Source: Planctomycetaceae bacterium (GTDB lineage: Bacteria > Planctomycetota > Planctomycetia > Planctomycetales > Planctomycetaceae). Taken from it: a stretch of 64,000 bases of DNA. Position 1 is the stretch's first letter; each line of letters begins with the position of its first letter. Location: the NCBI GenBank assembly GCA_021732995.1, contig JAKFWA010000135.1, positions 62,001 through 126,000 of the forward strand, in the 5' to 3' direction. This document shows, in pieces, positions 29,807 to 36,967 of the stretch. The translations under genes and the position numbers were made by a program. A model generated the notes under the pieces. The model did not search any database. It was not told the DNA's origin and was given only the letters and a program-made list of their open reading frames with translations.

Positions 29807-30148
29807 TTAGATCTCAGTGAATGCGATTGCCGTTGGATTGAAGAATCGTGCCGTAAACTCAACAGCCGTCGCCGGGTCGAACTTAGCGCAGGTGTAGATG
29901 TCGACTGAGAAGAACAGCCGGGGAGCTTCCCAGGCGTAGAAGTGCGCTCCAGACGTTTCCCAATGGATCCATCCCGCCCATCCGTATTTTTCACAGAGAT
30001 GCGTCACCGGTGAGAGCAAAGTTCTCATTCCGATAACGTCGGAGAGCTTTGCGAGGTACTCTGCGATTTCTGTATCCGAAATGGGGCGAGCGGGGACTCC
30101 CTCGATAACAACGCGCTGGCGGTAGATGTCGGGCGCAAGATTCTGCAT
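29807..30148 (-). CDS. Small S-adenosylmethionine decarboxylase (SpeD)-like protein
   Basis: A 113-residue protein, slightly shorter than class 1b SpeD. The C-terminal half reads WIHWETSGAHFYAWE, then FFSVDIYTCAKFDPATAVEF. This follows the SpeD pattern of a Ser-bearing cleavage site, a histidine strand and a D-[VI]-[FY]-T-C strand with the catalytic-type cysteine. The usual E-S-H pyruvoyl site is replaced by E-T-S-G-A-H, and the His-to-Cys spacing is 18 rather than 15 residues, so self-cleavage is uncertain. The ATG at 30148 follows GAGGA by eight bases. An upstream TTG at 30328 would add 60 residues unlike the family. It opens a run with an amidinotransferase, a permease and the transporter-HEAT fusion. 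SpeD relatives with changed substrates are known (arginine or ornithine decarboxylases), which would suit this neighbourhood. Confidence 0.7.
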   Translation of the reverse strand: MQNLAPDIYRQRVVIEGVPARPISDTEIAEYLAKLSDVIGMRTLLSPVTHLCEKYGWAGWIHWETSGAHFYAWEAPRLFFSVDIYTCAKFDPATAVEFTARFFNPTAIAFTEI

Positions 30149-30456
30149 CTTATGGTTCCTCGGGACGGCTTTGGTATCGCGTTCACCACCGGCGGGGACT
30201 GTTTGAGTCGGCTCACCGGCGTAGCCGTTGAATGTCCGAAGAATCGGAAGCTGCGACATTGAATTCGGAAAAAGTGCTCGAAGGTTCTGACGTCCCAATC
30301 GACTGATGCCCTCGAGCACGCCGAGCAAGCGTTTTCAGCTCCCCGTGGAATCTGTATGTTGTCATTACTTAGCGCAGCTTCTGAGCGACTTTGATCGCAC
30401 TTGTGTGAGAGCCATTGCCTGAGCCTTTTGAAATCCGTTGTTCCTGGATGGGGTCG
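30149..30456. promoter_or_regulatory. Divergent intergenic region between the SpeD-like run and the second ECF/kinase pair
   Basis: It separates a minus-strand run starting at 30148 from a plus-strand run starting near 30457, so it must hold both promoters unless transcripts start further away. I could not pick -35/-10 boxes with confidence. A minus-strand extension of the SpeD-like frame covers 30149-30328 but begins with TTG and shows no family similarity. Confidence 0.4.
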
Positions 30457-31077
30457 ATGTCGGCAAACTCTGAGACTATGGATGCACCAGTGACACTCTG
30501 GATGCGACAGCTCGAAGAGGGGCAGCCCGAAGCGGCTCAGGCGTTGTGGAACCATTTCTGTCAGAAGCTGATGAATCTCGCACAGAAGCGGTTGTCGCCG
30601 AAGCTGCGCCAGACCTACGACCAAGAAGATGCGGCGGTCAGCGCATTTCACAGCTTGTGCCGGGTCATCACTGATCGTCGGCAGACAGATTTGAGCGATC
30701 GTGTAAATTTATGGCGATTATTGGTCACCATCACCGAGCGTAAAATCGCCGGTCGCATTCGCGACGAACATCGTTACAAACGCGATCTAAGCCGTACGAT
30801 CAGCGAGTCGTGCCTTGTGAACTCCTGTTCCGATGGCGCTGGATTCGAGAAGTTGGCTGGCCGAGAGCCAAGCCCGGAGTTCGCCGCGGAGTTTGCAGAT
30901 TTGTGCGAACACTTACTTGAATCACTGGACAACGATCTACTGCGTCAGGTGGCTCAATTGACGATGAAGAACTACGACGCGGGGGAGATCGCAAAAAAGC
31001 TGGCCGTCAGTCGTCGCACAGTCGAACGCAAATTGCTCATCATTCGGGGACGGTGGAAACTCGAGCTGCCGGATTAG
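30457..31077 (+). CDS. ECF-type RNA polymerase sigma factor
   Basis: About 206 residues from the ATG at 30457; ATGs at 30448 and 30478 are alternatives. Region 2 reads LWMRQLEEGQPEAAQALWNHFCQKLMNLAQKRL, then YDQEDAAVSAFHSLCRVI and LWRLLVTITERKIAGRIRDEHR. Region 4 ends with LTMKNYDAGEIAKKLAVSRRTVERKLLIIRGRW, a clear helix-turn-helix. The gene ends 105 bases before a kinase gene on the same strand, repeating the sigma-kinase pairing of the 17926-23481 region although the two sigma factors belong to different subgroups. Confidence 0.85.
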   Translation: MSANSETMDAPVTLWMRQLEEGQPEAAQALWNHFCQKLMNLAQKRLSPKLRQTYDQEDAAVSAFHSLCRVITDRRQTDLSDRVNLWRLLVTITERKIAGRIRDEHRYKRDLSRTISESCLVNSCSDGAGFEKLAGREPSPEFAAEFADLCEHLLESLDNDLLRQVAQLTMKNYDAGEIAKKLAVSRRTVERKLLIIRGRWKLELPD

Positions 31078-31182
31078 AATGCCTGTCGCGAAACTGCGGG
31101 CGGGGACATTATTGAGACGGAATGCATTCGTCTGGCCACTCCCTGATCAGCAGCATCATCGATGCATCGTAGGGCCGCCTGA

Positions 31183-34100
31183 ATGTTAAATGATCGCGAT
31201 CTTTTAGAATCATTGCCGCTTGACCAACTGGAGCGCGTCGACGCTGCATGTGACCTGTTCACAGCTTCATGGAAGCTTGGCGAACGCCCCCGATTGGAAG
31301 ATGCGATCCAGGAAGCTCCCGAATCCTTGCGACCTCTGATCGCGGCTGAGTTGCTGCGGACGGAGATCGAACTGCGCGTCGCTACGGGGAACCTGCCTAA
31401 GGCGAGTGAGTATGCGTCGCGTTTCCCCGAATGGTCGGATGAGTTGGAACAGTTGGTAGATGATCTGGCGGGCGAAGCCTACGGCGAGATGGCCTCGACG
31501 GTGGAGTTCGCCACAGAGACCGCAGAGGAGATGCGAAGTTCCCCGCAAGTCATTTCAGGCAGTGATCGGACAAAGTCCGTAGCCGACCTGGATGAGCTGA
31601 CTGCCAATGCATTGAAACATCGATTCGCGATTTGTGAGACTCTTGGTCGAGGCGGTATGGGCATCGTTGTCAAAGCACGAGATACCAAACTTGATCGTGA
31701 AGTCGCACTCAAAGTCTTGGTCCCCGAGCTGGCTCGCGATGTCTCAGCCAGGCAGCGTTTTTTGAGGGAGGCGCGTGCCGCCGCGGCTGTTCGGCATGAA
31801 AATGTTGTGACGGTCTATTCTGCGGATGAGATCAACGAAGTCCCGTTGCTTGAGATGGAACTGATAAACGGCGAGTCGCTCGCGCAACGCATCAGACGTG
31901 AAGGGGCACTGCCTGCGGATGAAGTCCTAGCGCTGACCATCCAGATCGCGCGAGGATTAGATGCCGCACACCGACGCGGGTTGATTCATCGGGACATCAA
32001 ACCTGCAAATATCTTGCTTGAGACGATCGAAGGTGAAAAGCCGATTTCGTCAGACTCGCAGCGATTCTCTTCTACAAAGACAGACCCGCGCTTCAACTTG
32101 GGCCATGTTCGAGTCAAGATCACGGACTTCGGTTTGGCTCGTGTCACGGCGGAGGCGACTCTCACTCATTCCGGTGTCATTTCAGGAACACCGCAGTACA
32201 TGTCGCCGGAGCAGGCTGAAGGGCAAGTCCTCGATCATCGGTCAGATCTATTCAGCCTGGGCAGTGTGATGTATGCAATGAGCACTGGTCGCGCCGCGTT
32301 TCACGCTGAGAATGTGATAGCTGTTGTGCGGCTGGTTGTTGACAGCACGCCAACGGCGATATCAACCGTCAACCCAAATGTGCCCGCTGCCTTAGTGGCT
32401 ATTGTCGAAAAGCTCATGGCCAAGAGGCCAGACGATCGCTTTCAGTCGGCGGGTGAAGTGATCGACGCTTTGACGCAAGTTCAGATCCAAGTCGATCACC
32501 CGGATGTAAAGCAATCGCCGGCTACCGCCAAGGCGTGGAAACCAGCTCGCTGGGCATCGTTGATCGCGGCTACACTAGCTTTGTCAGTAGCGTTCTTATT
32601 CTCCAACCGGCAAGCCGGGCAAGATCTGGACAATAAAGGGCAATCAATACCCGTTTCTTCAAGCCCACCGCCCTTTGTCGCTACCCAAACTTCAGAACGA
32701 ATTGCCCCGAAGAGCCCGCAAAATTCAGCTCCGCCTTCGATGCCCCACCCTTTGGTGTCCGAGGGGTACCAGTGGACGATACCAGAGAATTTAGGACCGG
32801 GCATCAATTCCCCGCGCTTCGAAGATCACGCCTGTATTTCCGCAGACGGCTTAGAAATGCTGCTGGCGCGTGTTGAGGACGGTAAATCAGATATCTGGTT
32901 CAGTAGACGATCTGCAACGACGGAGCCGTTTGGTACCGCGGAACTGTTGCCAAAAGAGATCAATTCGCCCGCCCGCGAGTCGGACCCATTCCTGTCGTAC
33001 GACGGTTTATCTTTGTGGTTCACGTCCGATCGTACCCGCGAACACGAAGATACCGATATTTATGTAAGTCGCCGCGCAAACAAGTCCGCTCCTTTTGAGT
33101 CTCCGGAACGGCTTGGGCCCACTGTCAACACTTCTCAAGGTGAATCGAGCCCTTTCGTCACCGACGACGAGTTGACACTGCTATTCGGCCGAGGCACTCC
33201 CCGTCAAATCTATCAGGCGACCCGCCCAAATCGTGATGCGCCCTTTGGACGACCTAAGCGGCTTGCCAATATTAACACTGGAACTTGGCAAGAATTCCCG
33301 CGTTTGACCCGTGATGGCCTCAATCTGATCTTAGTCGCTTCACTCGCGGATGGTCAGCAGTATCTCTGGAGCTCATCACGCTTATCGATTGACGCCGATT
33401 TCGGCCCGTTGGTGAGTCTAGGTCCAACGATAAATCGGGGAATGATGTCTGGCCCATCACTTTCAGCGGACGAGCGAACGCTCTACTTCTCCGCCCTGCG
33501 ACCGAGTGGTTACGGCAAACGCGATTTGTGGGTCTCTCGCCGAATTCACAAGCCGGCCCCAATCGCCCCGACAAGGGAGCCGAAGTCGAACCCTGTCGGA
33601 ACTGACTTGCCTCCGTACGCGAACGCACCGTTTGACGCGGAGACTGCCAGAAAGCATCAAGAAGCATGGGCAATGCATCTTGGTACCCAGGTTGAAATTG
33701 AAAACTCGATCGGGATGAAGCTGACGCTCATCCCGCCTGGGGAGTTCTTGATGGGTGCTGCTCTCGCTGACGCCGACGCACTGTCTCAAGAGCGGCCGCA
33801 GCATCGAGTCCGATTAACTAAGCCATACTTGATCGGGACTACCGAGGTAACCATTGCTCAGTTCGGCAGCTTCGTGAAAGCCACGCAGTACGTGACACAG
33901 GCCGAGTCCGACAAGAAAGGCGCCGTCGACGTCAGGTCGAAGAGCCGACAGCCTGAATTGCTCTGGAACAATCTAGGAGATTCTATTGAATGCCCGGTTC
34001 GCTGTGTCAGTTGGGAAGACGCACGGCGATTCTGCGAATGGCTCAGCGCGTCGGAGGGCCGGGCCTACCGTTTGCCGACGGATGCCGAATGGGAGTTTGC

Positions 34101-34497
34101 CTGCCGAGCCGGAACGCAAACTCGATATTCATTCGGCGACGACTTTAACGAAACAAAAGCCAATTGTTTACGTGCAAGTCGCAATATCAAGGTCTTGCCA
34201 GCTGGAGAGTATGCCGCAAATCCTTTCGGCTTGTTCGATATGCACGGTAATGTGAACGAGATCTGCTGGGACACCGGTCGCGCTTTTACTGAAGAGGCGG
34301 TTGTCGATCCAATTGGTAGCATTGATCTCAATTTACCTGCCGTAGTTCGAGGTGGCGCCATCAGTTCCAGCACCGCTCGACTTCGATCGTCTCAACGCTA
34401 TTTGTCTGACGCTAGAAACTCCCCTGGCGACAATTTCGCTACACCGGTGAAAGGCTTTCGAGTCGTCGCCTTGATAGATTCTCATGAAAGTAAATGA
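31183..34497 (+). CDS. Membrane Ser/Thr protein kinase with PD40-type beta-propeller and FGE/SUMF1-like domain
   Basis: 1104 residues. An N-terminal ~140-residue helical region precedes a Hanks-type kinase (about 145-430) with GRGGMG (155-160), catalytic Lys 177, HRD (269-271) and DFG (315-317), all intact. A ~20-residue insert follows the catalytic loop. A single membrane segment lies at about 458-474. Outside are PD40/WD40-like strands (about 538-815; repeated units such as SDPFLSYDGLSLWFTSDR and SGPSLSADERTLYFSA) and an FGE/SUMF1-like domain (about 836-1100; YRLPTDAEWEFACRAG, DMHGNVNE). The C-terminal active-site region reads RGGAISSSTARLRSSQR, with both FGE cysteines missing, so it cannot make formylglycine by the known mechanism. 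Paired with the upstream sigma factor. Confidence 0.9.
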   Translation: MLNDRDLLESLPLDQLERVDAACDLFTASWKLGERPRLEDAIQEAPESLRPLIAAELLRTEIELRVATGNLPKASEYASRFPEWSDELEQLVDDLAGEAYGEMASTVEFATETAEEMRSSPQVISGSDRTKSVADLDELTANALKHRFAICETLGRGGMGIVVKARDTKLDREVALKVLVPELARDVSARQRFLREARAAAAVRHENVVTVYSADEINEVPLLEMELINGESLAQRIRREGALPADEVLALTIQIARGLDAAHRRGLIHRDIKPANILLETIEGEKPISSDSQRFSSTKTDPRFNLGHVRVKITDFGLARVTAEATLTHSGVISGTPQYMSPEQAEGQVLDHRSDLFSLGSVMYAMSTGRAAFHAENVIAVVRLVVDSTPTAISTVNPNVPAALVAIVEKLMAKRPDDRFQSAGEVIDALTQVQIQVDHPDVKQSPATAKAWKPARWASLIAATLALSVAFLFSNRQAGQDLDNKGQSIPVSSSPPPFVATQTSERIAPKSPQNSAPPSMPHPLVSEGYQWTIPENLGPGINSPRFEDHACISADGLEMLLARVEDGKSDIWFSRRSATTEPFGTAELLPKEINSPARESDPFLSYDGLSLWFTSDRTREHEDTDIYVSRRANKSAPFESPERLGPTVNTSQGESSPFVTDDELTLLFGRGTPRQIYQATRPNRDAPFGRPKRLANINTGTWQEFPRLTRDGLNLILVASLADGQQYLWSSSRLSIDADFGPLVSLGPTINRGMMSGPSLSADERTLYFSALRPSGYGKRDLWVSRRIHKPAPIAPTREPKSNPVGTDLPPYANAPFDAETARKHQEAWAMHLGTQVEIENSIGMKLTLIPPGEFLMGAALADADALSQERPQHRVRLTKPYLIGTTEVTIAQFGSFVKATQYVTQAESDKKGAVDVRSKSRQPELLWNNLGDSIECPVRCVSWEDARRFCEWLSASEGRAYRLPTDAEWEFACRAGTQTRYSFGDDFNETKANCLRASRNIKVLPAGEYAANPFGLFDMHGNVNEICWDTGRAFTEEAVVDPIGSIDLNLPAVVRGGAISSSTARLRSSQRYLSDARNSPGDNFATPVKGFRVVALIDSHESK

Positions 34498-34509
34498 CTC
34501 CTTCGATAT

Positions 34510-34960
34510 CTAGAGCCTGTTATGGAGTTTAGCCGATGATCGAGTCGTGGGTTAGCGGCATGAGCAAGGCACGGAAGTCGTATCCCAGTGATGTTTCGGA
34601 TGAAGAATGGGCCTTCGTAGCGCCGTATCCGGCGTTGATTCACGAGGACGCTCCGCAGAGGGAATGCTAGCTGCGGGATGTGTTTACTCGGTGCGCGGGC
34701 TGGTGAAAACGGGAGCTCAGCGGCGGCATCTGCCAAGCGACTTTCCGCCTTGGACTGGAGTGTATCACCAAGTGTGCCACTGGCTTGATGCCAAAGTCTT
34801 CGAAACGCTGATGCACGACCTGCGTAAATTGCTACCGCTGGCCGAACAGCGAGCGGCACAACCTAGCTCCGTCATCATGGATGGTCGCACCTTACATTCG
34901 ACCCTCAAAAGCGCCCGCGCGCCGGCTTTGGTGGCTACGAGTAGAGTGATTCGAAGGGCT
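34510..34960 (+). pseudogene. Degenerate IS5-family transposase remnant
   Basis: From the ATG at 34561 the frame reads [20 protein letters not shown], typical of IS5/IS427-type transposases, then meets a TAG at about 34667. The match resumes in another frame (LVKTGAQRRHLPSDFPPWTG, then VIMDGRTLHSTLKSA with the first catalytic Asp region) and shifts again near 34925 (AGFGGYE, then a stop). The catalytic second half is missing. GAGCCTGTTATGGAGTTTAG at 34512 is probably the left end. At least one stop and two frameshifts make it non-functional. Confidence 0.75.
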
Positions 34961-35290
34961 CCCTGGTGCGACACCGAGTTGTCTCTTTCCGTCTTGTCGA
35001 TGTTGCTGGAAACAGGTCGCATTGATCAGGACGTCTCGCCACGCGTTTTGCTCAGAGGCATCGCTACGATCGTGCGTGCGGCCCGGCGATGCATCGAGCC
35101 CTGATGAGAATTCGCGCTGGAGACGCTGGCAGTCGGTCGCTGATCAGTCTTCGATGGTCAGGGCTCCTATGGCAACGGTGCCGCCATGCGGGCAGCGCCG
35201 ATCGGAGCTTACTTCGTGGATGAAACTGACCCGTTGTAGCGCGACGTGATCGCGCGGCGCTTTGAAAAGTGCACGGGGCTGAAGGTGAAA
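34961..35290. other. Intergenic stretch downstream of the IS5 remnant
   Basis: Possibly decayed insertion-sequence DNA. Short plus-strand frames show no continuous similarity to a transposase that I can recognise. No gene called. Confidence 0.4.
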
Positions 35291-35293
35291 AGG

Positions 35294-35896
35294 TCACCGC
35301 TCATCCCGGATTGAGCGTGGCGGCTTCTGGCCTCGAATCGTTCCCGGCCAGAACCCTTTGATCTTCCAGTCCTGACCCAGGCGTTCGCCCATGATCAGCA
35401 TGAACGTGGCGAATTCATCCAGGGTCGGGAACAGCATGGAAGTGACTCGCACCTCTGCGTCGTTGCTGAGATCCGTGAAGATGAACTCGTACACATGCCA
35501 GCCGCTGAGATTTCTGGCTTCGACGTCTGCTTCCAGATCTTCCCACTGGATGGAGACCGTTTCTGTGGTGAATCGCCCCTTCGGCACCTCCACACCCCAG
35601 GTTGTGACCAGAACGCGCTGTGGATTCCAACGGCGATAGATCGCTAACGCGACCAGCAATAGGCAGACACCCCAGATGCCAGGACAAATCGCGTAGGCGA
35701 TCCAGTTCGGAGGCACCCTGATGTTCCGGAACAGAATGCCCTCGCCAAACCAGACCGCCCGAACGAAAAAGAACGTGGACGCGACCAGTAGAAACGGAAT
35801 CACGAAGTACCAGAAGAATCTCGGGAAGCCCCCATACGCCGACGAGAACAGGACCTCGTCTTTAGCATGTACTTGCTGGCCTTCGGCGTCGTTCAT
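35294..35896 (-). CDS. Two-helix membrane protein of unknown function
   Basis: 200 residues. The ATG follows GGAGG by eight bases. Two membrane segments lie at about 26-48 and 66-88, followed by a ~110-residue soluble part (VLVTTWGVEVPKGRF, VSIQWEDLEADVEARNLSG) that resembles a bacterial PH-like beta domain. It begins 14 bases after the stop of the preceding minus-strand gene and is the last gene of the leader-peptide locus. The position after a predicted phospholipase would suit a membrane immunity protein, but nothing in the sequence shows this. Confidence 0.65.
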   Translation of the reverse strand: MNDAEGQQVHAKDEVLFSSAYGGFPRFFWYFVIPFLLVASTFFFVRAVWFGEGILFRNIRVPPNWIAYAICPGIWGVCLLLVALAIYRRWNPQRVLVTTWGVEVPKGRFTTETVSIQWEDLEADVEARNLSGWHVYEFIFTDLSNDAEVRVTSMLFPTLDEFATFMLIMGERLGQDWKIKGFWPGTIRGQKPPRSIRDER

Positions 35897-35910
35897 GAGT
35901 CACCCTCCGG

Positions 35911-36315
35911 TCAACCGACGATACAGCTCACCGTTCTGTATCGCACCTGCAGACGGCTGTCCGCGAACTCCGACTTCGCGACGGCTGCATGGTAACGGTG
36001 GAACTCCTTGAGGTCAGCATCTCCGGTGTTCTGCCGCCGCAGCGCAGACGCGACCAGCTCATCCGTGAAATGCAACTTACACGCCGACACGCCGATTCGA
36101 TCCCCTTCCCGGAATGAAATGATCTGTAAACCTGACGGTCCTCGTGGATCAAAAAGCAGCGAGCAGGTCAGCTCGGCAATCAACTCGAACACCGGATCGG
36201 TCCGCAGTTGGTGGTGATCATTGGGTCTTGCTACTCCGCGATGATCCCCAACACGCGCTGCCGTGCTATCCTCGACGGCGCGTGAGTAGGCCTCTTCAGC
36301 AACTCCCGTAAGCAT
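35911..36315 (-). CDS. Unknown small protein in the leader-peptide locus
   Basis: 134 residues, not recognised. A helical N-terminus (MLTGVAEEAYSRAVEDS) is followed by VFELIAELTCSLLFD, GLQIISFREGDRIGVSACKL and a basic C-terminus. There is no signal peptide, membrane segment or shared leader. It lies between the PLA2-like gene (83 bases upstream) and the two-helix membrane protein (14 bases downstream), all on the minus strand, so it is probably co-transcribed. The start codon has no strong ribosome binding site. Confidence 0.5.
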   Translation of the reverse strand: MLTGVAEEAYSRAVEDSTAARVGDHRGVARPNDHHQLRTDPVFELIAELTCSLLFDPRGPSGLQIISFREGDRIGVSACKLHFTDELVASALRRQNTGDADLKEFHRYHAAVAKSEFADSRLQVRYRTVSCIVG

Positions 36316-36398
36316 ACCGCGAATCGCAGAGTGAAACCGGCGTGACGATCAAGCCGAGCCCAGATCTCCACTGCCAGATTTACTCTTCGCAGATTTCT

Positions 36399-36896
36399 TC
36401 ACCAAGGGAGTCGTGGTCTTGGGATTGATGGTATGCGAGGTATCGGAATACTCGGCACGCGGGGAGCAGGAATGCCTGGTACCGGATTACCGCACACCCC
36501 TCCCACGCCGGGAACGCGGATTTCGCGACCAAACACTCGAACGTCACAAAAGCACGGTTTCCCTTGAAACACGTGCCTGGCCGCGGCGGCGTAGGCTCTC
36601 CCGCGGGCGCCGACGCCTGGCGCTATTGCTGCGCCTGCCATCTCATTCATGAAGTTGCGATCACACGAACAGTCGTGCCCGTGATTGCGCTGGATACAGA
36701 GATCGTGCTCCCGGCAAACGGCATCAACCCGGTCGGCCACCGGATAGTTGGGATCGGATCGAGTGTTGTTTGCTCCGCACCAATTGCCGTGATTGCCCAG
36801 AGGCTGCCACCTCTGCGGATCGATCCCGGCGGGAAGTGCCACCTGCCCAGCCGAGCGACCACGAGCGACGGACTGACTTAATAGAGGAATTCTCAT
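36399..36896 (-). CDS. Phospholipase A2-like protein carrying the shared cyanobactin-type leader
   Basis: 165 residues. The ATG at 36896 follows AAGGAG by eleven bases; a TTG nine codons upstream is an alternative. The first 12 residues MRIPLLSQSVAR fit the leader shared by six other genes here. The core has the secreted PLA2 signature: GNWCGANNT at the calcium-loop position, VDAVCREHDLCIQ with the catalytic His-Asp, and CSCDRNFMNEM with the second Asp. It should hydrolyse the sn-2 ester of phospholipids, with calcium, outside the producing cytoplasm. The C-terminus is Pro-rich (IPAPRVPSIPIPRIPSIP). It starts 71 bases after the protease-nuclease gene. Confidence 0.75.
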   Translation of the reverse strand: MRIPLLSQSVARGRSAGQVALPAGIDPQRWQPLGNHGNWCGANNTRSDPNYPVADRVDAVCREHDLCIQRNHGHDCSCDRNFMNEMAGAAIAPGVGARGRAYAAAARHVFQGKPCFCDVRVFGREIRVPGVGGVCGNPVPGIPAPRVPSIPIPRIPSIPRPRLPW

Positions 36897-36967
36897 GCCA
36901 ACACGTTCTCCTTGGTCGATCAACTGGTCTGAAAGGTAGATGGAATGAATCCGCTTCGTCTGCGGAG

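Noticed and set aside
34607-35104. 165-codon plus-strand frame as an intact gene
   Set aside because: Only its middle matches an IS5-type transposase, and the true start lies in another frame before a stop. It is part of a pseudogene.
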